This document shows positions 47,605-58,600 of a stretch of DNA of 64,000 bases, piece after piece. The position numbers and the translations under genes were made by a program. Origin of the DNA: Ophiobolus disseminans (Eukaryota; Ascomycota; Dothideomycetes; Pleosporales; Phaeosphaeriaceae); assembly GCA_010093685.1 (NCBI GenBank), contig MU006230.1, positions 267,870 through 331,869 of the forward strand. The letters run 5' to 3'. Positions within the stretch are counted from its first letter, which is position 1, and the number at the start of each line of letters is the position of its first letter. The notes beneath the pieces were generated by a model that was not told where the DNA came from, ran no database searches, and saw only the letters and a program-made list of their open reading frames with translations.

Positions 47605-48177
47605 ATGCCTGCGACGGTACTCTCCGAACTGCCGGCTGTGGCTGTGGCTGCAGCTCCCCCAACCGACGCATACGATAGCCTGCCTATCATCGTGGAACCC
47701 GAAGCCGAAGAACGTGGGCGGCTTAAGCGCCGCCGGCAGTCTTCAGTCTCTCCACGCCGTGCATCGTCACCGTCCCGCGGCCATGCGCGCACGAGCGGTT
47801 CGCGATATCGGCAACACCACCGCAAGCACCACCGGGCCTCGTCCCCAGCGTCCAGCGTCTCGCCCCCAACCATGGCACAGAAGAAGACCAGGCGGAGGAG
47901 CGATGCAGAGCCCGATCACACCTTCCGCGGGCGACCGAGGAACAGGAGCGGCAGCAGGGGACGGACTAGGAGCCCTATCTTGGAGGACAGCAACGAAGAG
48001 AGGCCGACACGGTTCAGAAGGCGGAGCCAGCCACCGAGTCGGCACAAGATTGACGAGGAAGACGAGGGCGTCGAGCTCAGGCGGCAGAGGAGCTACCACA
48101 ACTTCAACAAGGAGGACAGGAGAGACTCCAAGGGCGAGGTCGGAGAGAGCATCACGGGGATCGGGCAGCCTGTATGA
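47605..48177 (+). CDS. Arg/Ser-rich protein of unknown function
   Basis: A single exon of 190 residues from ATG 47605 (context TCAAATGCC). About 45% of the sequence is Arg, Ser, Glu or Asp. It contains repeated SPRR, SPSRGH, RSGSRGRTRSP and RRRSQPPSR motifs and a charged C-terminal part (DEEDEGVELRRQRSYHNFNKEDRRDSKG). No folded domain is evident. The RS dipeptides and basic clusters suggest nuclear localisation and phosphorylation by SR-type kinases, but there is no RNA-binding domain. Parallel open frames on both strands are due to GC-rich coding. The gene could be real with low conservation; expression data would be decisive. Confidence 0.5.
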   Translation: MPATVLSELPAVAVAAAPPTDAYDSLPIIVEPEAEERGRLKRRRQSSVSPRRASSPSRGHARTSGSRYRQHHRKHHRASSPASSVSPPTMAQKKTRRRSDAEPDHTFRGRPRNRSGSRGRTRSPILEDSNEERPTRFRRRSQPPSRHKIDEEDEGVELRRQRSYHNFNKEDRRDSKGEVGESITGIGQPV

Positions 48178-48587
48178 CTGGGAAGCTTCTACCATTATGT
48201 ATTTTAATTCGGCTGTATGCGTACATAATGCTACTGTGTTTATGGCGTTGGCCTTCAATCACGTGTTGGCTGTTCGTCTCGCCCATGTACACCTGGACAG
48301 AAGCTGAAGATGAAAGAAGAGCGTGGCTGTGCAGCGCCGACACGCACAACGCATGGCACTGCAAAACACGCCCTCAGCTCTGCCGACGCATCCGACTGTC
48401 CGACTGCTCAGCTCATCAGCGCCCGCCATCTCGAAGCTTCCAGGACAGCGGTTCGTTAAAACCACGCCCCACCCCGCCGCCGCCCTCCGTGCCAATCACC
48501 ACGTCTTAACTCCGGCGTCTCCTCCGCACCCCGTCTTCTTACCCACCACCACCACCACCCCGTAACCCCAGCGTGACGGTGGTTGGC
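48178..48587. other. Promoter region of the CHIP-type ligase gene
   Basis: No gene. Ends in a run of ACC repeats just before 48560. Confidence 0.5.
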
Positions 48588-49510
48588 ATGCCACCCCCGG
48601 GCAACGAGCATGCCGCCGAGCAGCTCAAGAATGCGGGCAACAAGTGCTTCAAGACGGGCGACTACCAGGAGGCCGAGTCGCTCTACTCGCAGGCCATCCA
48701 GAAAAACTCCAACAACCCGCTGCTGTTCACCAACCGTGCCAATGCGCGCTTGAAGCTGGACAAATGGGAGGGCGTCATCGACGACTGCATCCGGAGTATT
48801 GAGTTGCTCAAGGAGAACATGAAGGCGTTTTTCTATTTGGGTATGCTGTACTCAACTTGTAGAGCATGATAGACCTGACCCGCCCAGCCCAAGCCCAGCT
48901 CAGCATAAACCACCCCAACGAAGCCCTCTCCAGCGCCCTCATGGCCTACGAGCTCTGCACTACCTCGGCCCAGCAGACCTCCAACGCCGCCACAATCTCC
49001 GCCCTCGTCCTCAAATGCAAGAAGGCGAAGTGGGACATTCGCGAGCGCGAACGCATACGGCGGCGCGGCGACCTGCTCTCCGACCTCGAGGCCATGCTCG
49101 AAACCGACTTCAAGCGGGACACGGACGACATAGAGGCGCGCATCGAATCAAACGAGATCACCAGGACAGACGGCCACGAGGAGAAGGAAGAGCGCAAACA
49201 GGAGTTCGAGAAGAAGCGGAACGACCTTAGAACGGCGTTTGCCATCAGCGATCCTGAGAACCAGCAGAAGCGCGAAGTCCCAGATTACCTCATCGACGGT
49301 ATTACCTTTGAGATTATGCACGACCCGGTCGTCACGAAGAACGGCCGGTCCTACGAGCGCGCCACGCTCATCGAGCATCTCAAGCGCAGTCCCACGGACC
49401 CGCTGACGAGGGAGACTCTGACCATCAGCGAGCTGAGGCCGAACATTGCGCTCAAGGAGGCCTGTGAGGAGTTTATGACGCAGAACAGTGGATGGGTGTA
49501 TGAATGGTGA
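48588..49510 (+). CDS. CHIP/STUB1-type E3 ubiquitin ligase (TPR plus U-box)
   Basis: Two exons (48588-48840, 48888-49510; 47-nt intron) give 291 residues, close to the usual length of CHIP. Residues about 7-115 hold three TPR repeats (AEQLKNAGNKCFKTGDYQEAESLYSQAI, NPLLFTNRANARLKLDKWEGVIDDC and the next across the intron), which in CHIP grip the EEVD tail of Hsp70/Hsp90. A charged helical hairpin follows (ERERIRRRGDLL ... EEKEERKQEFEKK). Residues about 212-285 are a U-box (VPDYLIDGITFEIMHDPVVTKNG.SYER..L..HL), which recruits E2 enzymes. The role is chaperone-linked ubiquitination in the cytosol. The first ATG is 48588; a GTG-initiated frame 15 bp upstream is not needed. Confidence 0.88.
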
Positions 49511-50160
49511 GCCAGCTCGTTTGCTTGCGCCCAAGTGTCTTAGTCTCGGCACGAGTGAGGTAGGTTATTGGCGGGGAACTTGCTGTTGGCTGTGACATGA
49601 CGCCGAGTGTTTGCTGACGAGGTACAGCGCGGATGGCGAGGTCGACAGAGACGCTCGTTGGGCGCACATGTCGAGTTGGTGATGGCTGTCACGCTGTTCA
49701 AGAGTTGGTAGCGGGTTGCATTTGCATAATTGGCGTTGTTCAACATGCAGCAAGCATGCTTTTGAGCTTTGAATATACCCATTCCGTATTCTTACTACTT
49801 TGGCTTCAATCGTACGCCGTCAGCCGGAGATTCCCCTGCCCATACCGATCAAAGTCTAGGGCTTATGTCAGCTGCAGACCATTGACCTCTGGTCAGTTTG
49901 ACTAAGCTTCATTAGGTACTATCACCGCACATTAAGCAGCGCAAATGCCTTATTATTTGGAACGAACCTTTGTAGTGGACGCGTGCAATTTATTACTGTC
50001 TCCACGTCAGCTAGTGGTCGACTCCTTCTCCGCCAGTCCGTAACCTTGGAGAGCATGAAGCTGTGCCGCATCGTCAGGCATGCCAGTCTTGTATAAGTTC
50101 TTGTACTCCCTTGAGGTGATGCTTCACCTTTCTTTTTACATAACCTGATCCGAGCTAACC
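49511..50160. other. Intergenic region
   Basis: No supported gene; short overlapping frames at 49540-49905 look random. Confidence 0.5.
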
Positions 50161-51899
50161 ATGTCGGTCCGACCCAGCCCATGGCCTGAAGCCACCTCAG
50201 AGCTTCTCCCCAACTCACTCTTCAAATTTGCGCATGAATACCCAGACGTGATATATGCGGAGTATTTTAGTGATCCGAATGACCTCGCAGCGGGCTATCG
50301 TCAAATCACGTACCGCGAGTTAGCCAATGCCGTACATGCGACAGCTTGGTGGATTGAAAAGACTGTCGGGAGACCCAAATCGCCAGATGGAAGTAAAACA
50401 ATGGTATATCTAGGAGAAAACGACTTCAGATATGGGATTGTGGCGTTGGCAAGTGTGATGGTGGGATACAAGGTATATCACAAACTCGAGTCGGGATTCT
50501 AGTACACTAACGCATGGCCAAGATGCTCTTTCCATCTCCTCGCTACGGCGCTGCAGCAATCGCCAGACTCATCGACCAGGTATCCAGCAAAATTATGCTT
50601 ACATCTGATATACCTTTACCAGTCGTTGAACCGGTTCTCCAACAATACCCCATGCGCACTTATGCACTACCGTCTCAGGCGGTTCTCTTCGAAAAGGACA
50701 CACAGCCCTACCCTTTTACCAAAACCTTCGCCCAACACAGACATGAACCTCTCGTAGTGCTTCACACATCCGGGACAACCGGGTTCCCCAAGCCTATTAT
50801 CTGGAGTCACGACTGGGCGGACAGTTACGTCCGCTCCTTCAATCTGTCCTCGCCTCCCGTGACAGAGATGTTTCGCCGCTCAGATCGACGTGTCATGTTT
50901 CTCTTTCCGCCGTTCCACGCAAGCGGCATAGTCCGGCAACTCCTCCTCGGTATTACAAATGGCTTACTTACTATCACACCACCAGGTGCCGCGACGCCTG
51001 GCGAAATCATGGAGAGGATGGCCGATGCGCTAGAGTTCCTCATGGAGCGCGAGGAGCAGGGGAGAAGAGTAGATGTTCTCGCCTTGCCACCACCCCACGC
51101 AGAATACCTGGGTACTCACCCAGCGCTACTAGACCGCATTGTCAAGACCGCCAAAGTAGTCCTGTTCTCGGGCGGCGACATCTCTCTCGCCGCCGGAACG
51201 GCGATCGCAAGCAAGATGCAACTCACCAACGACATTGGATCCACGGAACTTGGTCTCTGGCCCTCACTCGTGCGATCTGAGGACGGGACCTGGAACGGCG
51301 AAAAAGTTGAGGACCTTTGGCGCTATGTGCCTTTGCACCCGGCGCTGAACATCCGCTTGGATCCTGTGGCTGACTCTCCCGAGGGCGCATTATGCGAGGC
51401 CATCATGGTACACAACCCAGAGCACGAATGGGTCCAGCCGATATTCAAGATCTTCCCAGATTCAAAGGAGAAGAGTTTAGGCGATGTGTTTATCCGTCAT
51501 CCGCACCATCCTGGGCTATGGAAGCATGCCGGCCGCATCGACGACTTGCTCAACTTCAGCACGTCGGAAAAGTTCCACCCTGTTGCGGCAGAGACCAAGA
51601 TCGCTGGGCACCCGCATGTGGAAGAATGCATGATGGTTGGAACGAGGAGGCCGAGGGCGAGTTTGATCGTGCGGTTGAAAGAGAGGGCGGGTGTAGAGGG
51701 TGTAAAGGGTGTGTGGGAGTTGGTTCAGAAGGTCAATGTGGAAATGCCGGTTTATGCGAGGATAGAGAGGGATATGATTCTTGTTGTGGAAGAGGCTTTT
51801 CCGAAGACGGCAAAGGGGAGTGTGCGGAAGAAGGGTGTTGTGGAGAGGTATGAGAACGAGGTGGAGGAGATGTATAAGGTAGCTGCTGGTGGAGCTTGA
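50161..51899 (+). CDS. Free-standing adenylation (AMP-binding) enzyme, NRPS-like
   Basis: Two exons (50161-50472, 50523-51899; 50-nt intron, phase 0) give 562 residues. Core motifs of adenylate-forming enzymes are present: LHTSGTTGFPKPI (A3, P-loop), NDIGSTELG (A5), GDVFIRHP (A7), HAGRIDDLLNFSTSEKFHP (A8) and KTAKGSVRKK (A10, catalytic Lys). The sequence resembles the A domain of fungal A-T-R adenylate-forming reductases and NRPS-like enzymes, but the protein stops soon after A10. No thiolation Ser motif or reductase domain follows in any frame of the next 400 bp. It should activate a carboxylic acid as its adenylate and would need a partner or CoA to go further. The substrate is unknown. Confidence 0.83.
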
Positions 51900-52384
51900 G
51901 TTCATAAACCATGACTTCTTTTTAACGGTCCTTGACGAGTCTTCTAGTGCGGACGAAAGTGCACAACTGTGTAAGTGTTGAAGTTTCCCATGTACGTAGC
52001 TCATGCTGACCCAACCTTTGGGTTTCTTCTCACTCTTCACCTTTTATTTGATGCACGTTATATGACGTACTTCTCTCACATCTTGTCCATTGTACACCTC
52101 CTTTTCCCGATCATCAAGGCTAGTTCTCATTTCTAGCCTGCAGCATGCCCTTTCCATATCACAGCTTGAAAAGTCTAGTTACGGATCGTGCCGCAGGCTG
52201 CCCCACTCGGTCGGTACCTAGGTAGTGTTGCCTGACGCACATACCCGAAACGGAAGTCGCTTAGTGAGTAGCTCTGTTGCAAGCAAATGGGCACCCACTC
52301 TCCGTTAATTCTTTTTCCAAAGCTTCTATCGTCACAGCCCTCCACAACGACAGAGAGCACCCCGACTCCATCCGCCTGTTCGTC
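51900..52384. other. Intergenic region with a TACCTAGGTA palindrome
   Basis: The palindrome is at 52215-52224. No gene or remnant of a thiolation or reductase domain was seen. Confidence 0.5.
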
Positions 52385-53341
52385 ATGTCTGACATCCAAG
52401 TCTACCGCCACACGTCTAAGCTGGAGCTTTGCCCGTACCCTAGCGACGCTCCCATCTTCGAGGACTGGGATCGCTCCACTGGGCTGATCTCCAAGGTTGC
52501 AACACTAGTATCTACCCCGCCAAACGATGCGCCGATTGATACAGTTGAGGTGGTAAAGATGTTGAAAGGAGGTCATTCCAAGGGAACGCAATATTGCACA
52601 TCACGAGCATTGGTGTCGGACAGTATCATAAGATCAAACGCGTTGCCAAGATTTACGACCCTGCCTTTTCCCTACTGGCGTCGATTCGACAACATGTGAT
52701 TTGAACTCTGGCGAGGGTAGGGCCCTGGAAGCTATCACGAGGGCATACACCACATACCAGCATGTCATGAGATACGAAATGCTCGAGGAGGTACAAAAGA
52801 AAGGCTTACAGACTGGAGTGATGGACGTCATCCCCCGCTTACACGCCCGAGTGTTAGTAAAAGTGGCCATGAGCAACAGCACGGAGAGTCGATACGTCCC
52901 AGCCCTCATCATGGACTATGTGGAAGGTACAAGCATGGAAGGCATGCTGGTTGTAGCGTTCAGTGACGAACAGCGCGACCGGATCCTCAAGGCCGTACTC
53001 AAGGTATGGGCTAGGATGTTCACGACCGGCGTGATTCTCGTCGACCCTTGCCCGCGCGACTTCATCTTACGCAACGAGTTCTCTGAACATCCAGAAGTTG
53101 CCACCGTTGAGCTATGGTGTATGGACCTTTGGGAGGAACCTAAATCACCCGTGGCTGAGCTTAGGGACGCCTCGCCTGTTAAGCTCCTTAGCTCCACCGT
53201 TATGAATGTTGGTGCGGACTTCTTCATGCATGACGGATGGTTTACGGGGGTATCGACGACTTGGAAGCTTGGATGGAAAAGAACTTCAAGAACAACACGG
53301 AAGAATATGTTCACACAGACCTGTTGAGTCTAGAAGAGTAG
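52385..53341 (+). pseudogene. Kinase-like gene split into several frames
   Basis: The reading starts at ATG 52385 (MSDIQVYRHTSKLELCPYP). It continues through VEVVKMLKGGHSKG, HITSIGVGQYHKIKRVAKIYDPAFS, TTCDLNSGEGRALEAITRAYTTYQHV, ARVLVKVAMSN, ALIMDYVEGTSME and VILVDPCPRDFILRN, and closes GIDDLEAWMEKNFKNNTEEY to a TAG at 53339-53341. The order AKIYDP ... EAxxYxxL ... I.MDYVEG ... PRDFILRN recalls the fungal kinase-like (aminoglycoside-phosphotransferase-type) proteins. Three frame changes sit at 52582-52584 (GGG), 52670-52672 (CCC) and 53246-53250 (GGGGG). One more base at each would give a continuous 319-residue protein. Either a decayed gene or homopolymer errors. The catalytic status is unclear. 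Confidence 0.55.
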
Positions 53342-53693
53342 AAACAAACGAGCAACACAATGCACCAACGAAGCCTGAAACAGGTACGACGCAGGGGATG
53401 GCAAGGGCTGAGGAGTAAGCTCAGTCCAACCGAGAAGAGAAGCTATTGAACATGATGGGATTGGACACGAGATAGAACAGCACAGGATGCCTAGAGCAGT
53501 AGTAACAATGAACCGAATACTCCACTCACAAATCGCCAATACCGTCGATTGCTAGAATGATAGGCCAGGACTGCACACAATTGAGTGTGACATGATCCGT
53601 TTCAAACCCGTGTCTCCTTCATTCCTTATCCTACGAGAGTTTTCTTAGTACGCAAGAAGCAAAGACGTGCACCACACCCTGCCATACAAATCC
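53342..53693. other. Intergenic region between converging genes
   Basis: No gene seen. Confidence 0.5.
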
Positions 53694-55023
53694 CTAAGCA
53701 TTCCCGCTCAACTGCTGCTTCCACCCCACTGGACACGTTCCCGTGCAAGCCAACCCACTGTCACTATTCATATTACTGCACAAGATCTTCGCCTTCCCTC
53801 CATCTTTCGGCCTGATATCAATATCCTTGAACTTGAACCCCGTACACGGCGTCTGCTTACTACAATAAACCCCCACCGCGACATTATACCTGCTCGTACC
53901 CGTAACATTTTCCCAGCTCACGTCGCTGATCTTCAGTCTACTCGCATCGCAGTTGCTGTAGCTGTATATACACGGGCTGACGTAGATGGGCTGGTTGACG
54001 TCGACGATGTGTATGTTGCGAAATGTGATGTTGCGCACGTGGCCGATGCCGGGGTAGGTTTTTATCCAGGCGGCGTTGGAGGAGTGCACGGCGGTGATGT
54101 CTTCGAAGAGGACGTTGTCGACGAAGTCGGGGATGTTGGTAGGATTACCGAGGGAGCCGATGCACATTGCGCCCGACTCGTAGCAGGTTACGTTGCGGAC
54201 GTGGATGTTGGAGCTGTTGCCTTTGATGGAGATGCAATCCTGTGTGTGGTGTTAGGAGGTGGCTAGGAGTGGGGAGATGATGTGGATGTAGCTCACGTCG
54301 CCGCATGTTACGATCCAGTTCTTGATGACGATATCTTTGGAGTTCCAGGAGTCGAAGCCGTCGGTGTTGACGGTGGACCATTGGGTCGAGGACGTGGCGT
54401 TCATGTCGAGGTTGGTCATGGTGATGTTTTCAGAGTGGGCGACAAAGGTGTGCCTGGAGAGGTGTCAGGATGCTACGTCACTTTTACATTGGTTGATTCA
54501 CGTCTTACCAAAATTGTGGCTGCCTCCAGGTGATCCCATCAATCCATACATTTTTTGCCTTCCATAACGTGAGACTGATCGGTCGTCCGTTCTGGTTGCT
54601 GTTCCCTCGATTCTGATCATACCACTTCTGGCCGTTGCCGAAAAATAACGCCTGGCCGTGTCCAAGGAGCGTGAAGTTTTCACCACCCAGCCTGAATGCG
54701 GTAGATCTGGAAGCATAAGTCACACCAACACTGTTCTTCAGCCAGTACTGGATGTCGTCATTCCAAGTGAGCTTGCCGCGGATGGAAATGTCGCAGTTCT
54801 TGAGATTTAAGACGTCCATGACCTTGGCGATAGTGTAGTCGCCTTGGGTAACTTCGATCTGTCCGTTCTGGCCGCACTGCTTGAAGGCGTCCATAAGGGC
54901 GGGCGAATCGTCTTTGGACCCGGAGGGTGTTACGGTGCAGAGCGAGCCAGTCTTTGTCATGCCCGCCAGAGCAGGCGATGCCAGAAGGCATAGCTGGAGT
55001 AAGCAACAGGAAAACATGATCAT
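53694..55023 (-). CDS. GH28 exo-acting pectinase (exo-polygalacturonase or exo-rhamnogalacturonase type)
   Basis: Three exons (55023-54509, 54453-54297, 54239-53694; introns 55 and 57 nt) give 405 residues. A signal peptide covers about residues 1-20 (MIMFSCCLLQLCLLASPALAG). The parallel beta-helix carries GH28 motifs: NTDGFDSW, GDDCIS with the paired catalytic Asp spanning the exon 2/3 junction, and AAWIKTYPG as a variant of RIKTW. The block normally GHGxSIGSLG reads SGAMCIGSLG, without its His. With VNQPIYVSPCIYSYSNC, this matches the exo-acting rhamnogalacturonan or galacturonan branch more than the endo-polygalacturonases. It is secreted and would trim pectin in plant walls. An ATG two codons downstream (55017) is an equally good start. 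Confidence 0.83.
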
Positions 55024-55711
55024 TCAAGCTCCTGGAGAGAGAGTAGCCCATGCAAGCTTCGACAAGTTGTACCAAGCCACTGCTTCAAGTCTTATGCATG
55101 CTTGTGTTGTGGGACTGTGACGCCCCGCAATGAAGTCGAGCGGGTCTCGCAGACTGGAACCGCATGACAACGGCCTGCTTTACTTGTGCCTAACGGAAGA
55201 ACACACCATTGGTGCATATGTTTCATTGAACCCGTTCTCGTTATGCGCTCTTTACACACCAGGCCCTTGTGCGTGATTGGCAGTCGAGGTAATAACTCGA
55301 AATGAAGTGACCGGGGGCAGCAACGTGGGGAACGCATGACACTCGGCAATGTGCTACAGCCTAATATATAAAGACAGGAAACAATACTGAGATGTAGGGA
55401 GCAGACGAGAACAGGTATCGCTGTCCTTGAGGGACTGGAGCGTGTTCAGACGACATGGTGGTGGCCATTGACGTTGGTTGTTTAGCTGTTGGCTAACTCT
55501 TACACGAAGGAACTGGTTGTTTGTATTACCCTCTATGCTTTACGATGGCTTTCGGGGGTTGAAAGGTGGGTGGTGGATGGCAGTGCCAAGCATCGACGTC
55601 AGTCAAACTTCTCGCGGAACAGCTTCCGATGCATGGCCAGCTCCTTCCAACTCCCAATACTCATTGCGCAGCCATTGAACGCCGCGGGGGCTGTACACGA
55701 CGCTCGCTACC
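55024..55711. other. Divergent promoter region of GH28 and dihydroorotate dehydrogenase
   Basis: A TATATAAA at 55365-55372 reads toward the plus strand, 340 bp before the next ATG. Short open frames here look random. Confidence 0.5.
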
Positions 55712-57403
55712 ATGCCCACGGTCGCCCACTTGCGCGCTCTGAGGCCGCGGCCCTCAATTGCGCGGTGCCGCCCCTCTCCAGGCCCATTCCGACACTCGAC
55801 GCGACACGCCTCTACAGAGACGGTGGTGGCTACCCAGAATGCGACCAACATACGGTCGGCGGGCACGCGCACCAAGAACCTCGTGTACGGCACCGTGCTG
55901 GCGTTTACGCTCTCCTTCGGCTACCTCTACGTCACCGACACCCGCGCAAGCATCCACGAATGGCTGATCGTGCCTGCGCTGCGCCAGATGTACCCGGACG
56001 GCGAAGACGCGCACCACGCCGGCAACCGCATACTCAAGGTGCTGCACAGCCTCGGCTTAAACCCCAGGGAGCGTGGAGATGACGATGCTGCGGGGGATCT
56101 TGCCGTCGAGGTCTTTGGACACACCCTCGCAAACCCCATTGGCACGTCCGCCGGCATCGACAAGGGCGCCGAGATACCGACGCCCCTCCTGGAGCTGGGT
56201 GCGGCCGTGGTGGAAGTAGGGGCAGTCACGTTGCTGCCGCAGGAGGGCAACCCAAAGCCAAGGGTGTTCAGACTACCCAGTCAGAACGCCCTCATCAACC
56301 GCTATGGGTTCAACTCGGAAGGCGCCGAGCTTGTCGCGTCGAGACTGCGGCAGCGCGTGAGGGAGTTCGCCTATCACGCTGGCCTGGGCCTGGACGAAGA
56401 GGCGGAGAAGAAGGTGCTCAATGGCGAGGCCGGCGTCCCCCCTGGTTCGTTGAAGGCCGGCCGGCTCATGGCTGTCCAGGTCGCCAAGAACAAGACCACA
56501 TCCGAGAACGACATCGATGCTGTCGTACGCGACTACGCGACTTCGGTCGCCCATGTCGCCAAGTACGCCGACATCCTCGTGGTCAACGTCTCCTCGCCCA
56601 ACACCCCCGGTCTGCGTACGCTCCAGAACGTCGAACCTCTGACACGGCTCCTGTCGGGAGTCGTACAGGCGGTGAAGAAGATCGACCGCAAGACCAAGCC
56701 TGCCATCATGGTCAAGGTCAGCCCGGATGAAGACTCGGAAGAGCAAGTCGCCGGCATCTGTGAAGCAGTCTGGGACTCGGGCGTGGACGGTGTTATTGTT
56801 GGTAACACAACAAAGAAGCGGCCTGACCCACTTCCCAAAGGCTACCTGCTCCCTGCCTCCGAGGCCCAGCTTTTGCTTGAGCAAGGCGGGTACTCTGGGC
56901 CACAGATGTTTGAGCGCACTCTTGCCCTAGTGAGCAAGTACAGGAAGACGTTAGACGAAGGTCCAAAGAGTGTTCTTTCTTCGGAAGGAAGCGACCAGAA
57001 ACAGCGCGTGGGTCGCAGTACGGGCGGCGAGCCTAGTACGAGCATCTTAGACAAGATTCAGCCTTCATCGTCCTCGTCAACAGGATCATCCAAGACCAAG
57101 GCGACCCTGGACATCGACTCAAAGCCTGCACTTTCCACCAACGTTGACGATCTCGAGGAGTCGGCGCCAAAGGTCACACTCCACTCTACACTAGTCACTA
57201 TGCCAGCACCTAAGAACCCGCGCAAGGTCATCTTTGCCACGGGTGGTATCACGAATGGCCGACAGGCGCGAGAGATTCTGGACGCCGGTGCCAGTGTCGC
57301 ACAAATATATACGGCGCTGATATATGGCGGTGCGGGTACAATCAGTCGGATCAAGCAGGAAATGAGGGACGATGCGAAGGAACAGAGTACGATTACGAAA
57401 TGA
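55712..57403 (+). CDS. Dihydroorotate dehydrogenase, mitochondrial (class 2)
   Basis: A single exon of 563 residues. Residues 1-35 are Arg-rich (mitochondrial presequence) and LVYGTVLAFTLSFGYLYVT at about 55-75 is the inner-membrane segment of class 2 enzymes. The FMN barrel follows: NPIGTSAGIDKGAEIP, EVGAVTLLPQEGNPKPR, RYGFNSEGAE, VVNVSSPNTPGLRTLQ (active-site Ser region), KVSPDEDSEE, GVIVGNTTKKRP, FATGGITNGRQAREILDAGASVAQIYTALIYGG. It oxidises dihydroorotate to orotate in pyrimidine synthesis and passes electrons to ubiquinone. Between the GNTT loop region and FATGG there is a low-complexity insert at about residues 410-495 (Ser, Asp, Lys rich) absent from bacterial PyrD. The start is ATG 55712. 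Confidence 0.93.
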   Translation: MPTVAHLRALRPRPSIARCRPSPGPFRHSTRHASTETVVATQNATNIRSAGTRTKNLVYGTVLAFTLSFGYLYVTDTRASIHEWLIVPALRQMYPDGEDAHHAGNRILKVLHSLGLNPRERGDDDAAGDLAVEVFGHTLANPIGTSAGIDKGAEIPTPLLELGAAVVEVGAVTLLPQEGNPKPRVFRLPSQNALINRYGFNSEGAELVASRLRQRVREFAYHAGLGLDEEAEKKVLNGEAGVPPGSLKAGRLMAVQVAKNKTTSENDIDAVVRDYATSVAHVAKYADILVVNVSSPNTPGLRTLQNVEPLTRLLSGVVQAVKKIDRKTKPAIMVKVSPDEDSEEQVAGICEAVWDSGVDGVIVGNTTKKRPDPLPKGYLLPASEAQLLLEQGGYSGPQMFERTLALVSKYRKTLDEGPKSVLSSEGSDQKQRVGRSTGGEPSTSILDKIQPSSSSSTGSSKTKATLDIDSKPALSTNVDDLEESAPKVTLHSTLVTMPAPKNPRKVIFATGGITNGRQAREILDAGASVAQIYTALIYGGAGTISRIKQEMRDDAKEQSTITK

Positions 57404-57531
57404 TAGCTGTCTGAGCCTACAAAGCATTTGAATTGTACATGTACGGCACCACCAATAAACATTTTCCATACCCAACCCAGGCCTTGTACTGCTGATGCCG
57501 CCTATGGCTGCCTGTCATGTCATCCGACGCA

Positions 57532-58600
57532 TTAGCGATATTGCTTGGCAGGTCGAACCTTAAACTCTTTGTTGGGAGATTCTGGGATGCTTCGGTACGA
57601 CAGATCCGCCGTTCTCTTGCCCTGGCGACTTATTTGTATATTCTCCTCCACCAACTCCAGGCCTTCTGCTACCGGTGTTGGGGTACGGGTATTACAGTGA
57701 GTCCCAGACGACATAATATCTGCCTCTTCGCTGAACCAGGGAGCAGATCGCCCAGGACTGGCTTTTGTTTCCTGGCTATGCCCTGTGCGTGTAGTATGTA
57801 CATTTGAGGCTGGAGTGACTTCTGTGTATGCGGTACTGGTCGTTGGAGATGGTCTTCCAATGGAGTGGCCTGGAACTGGCACGGACACCTGGTCTGAGTA
57901 CCGAACGCGTGGTAGGCGGAGAGGCTCTGGAGATGGTGTCCGTGATGGGACAATGATAGGATGGTCGTGGGTCGCACCATCAATAACGGGTATCTGTCTG
58001 TCGGAAGAGTCGCGCCCAGGGTCGTCGTCTGTATCGCCCAGAGCGCTGCTTGTGCATTCGAAGGGTATGCCAGCCTGTATCAACTTGAGACAAGGATCAT
58101 ACCAACACGCGATCCAGGACTCACAGGTGTTGCTTCATTAAGCAGGGCAAGCAGATCCATCCACTGAGGGACAGCCCACATGCGGACGTTCTGGAATCGC
58201 TTGTCCCGTTTGGCCTTGGCCACTTCGATGTCTTGGAGGCGTTGCACGTTGCGGTCTTTAAGCCGGCTAGCTATCAGACTACCATTCTGCCGTGCTGCCT
58301 TGATTTCTACTAACATGGCCTCATAGTCCCTTTCGCCATGGGTAGTGCTCGCATTCCAACGCAAACCTCATGTTCGTGCTGTGCAGCACCGTGCCTGGTA
58401 TTGAGGATCCTCTCAATAGCTCCATCTGCGTTTGCGTCGCTATCTCGAATGGCTTCTTTGCAATCTTCGTTGCGGCGTTGCAGCCTAAATTTCTGGTTGT
58501 CGCACAGGTTAATGAGCCTCTGCAGGATGTCGCGACTATCCATTTCGCGAGGCGCATGGCCGCGTCGAGAAAGGGACGAAAGGAGTCTACTATTCTCCAT
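57532..58600 (-). CDS. Uncharacterised protein with an N-terminal helical region, one frame break
   Basis: The last exon (58083-57532) follows a canonical intron (GT at 58124, AG at 58084). The preceding exon covers about 58600-58125 and starts MENSRLLSSLSRRGH. Its first half (DNQKFRLQRRNEDCKEAIRDS) and second half (GERDYEAMLVEIKAARQNG) are in different frames, switching near 58372 where GAGGTTT would need one more G. With that base the gene gives 342 residues. The N-terminal part is charged and helical, coiled-coil-like; WAVPQWMDLLALLNEATP is a hydrophobic block; the C-terminal part is disordered and rich in Pro and Thr (VPSRTPSPEPLRLPRVRYSD). No family is recognised. It converges on dihydroorotate dehydrogenase, with 128 bp between the stops. 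Confidence 0.5.

Noticed and set aside
50161..53341. A-domain enzyme plus kinase-like gene as a pathway
   Set aside because: They are neighbours on the same strand but nothing in either sequence ties their functions together.
53667..54266. 199-codon frame on the plus strand, Val/Asp rich
   Set aside because: Exact antisense of the last GH28 exon.
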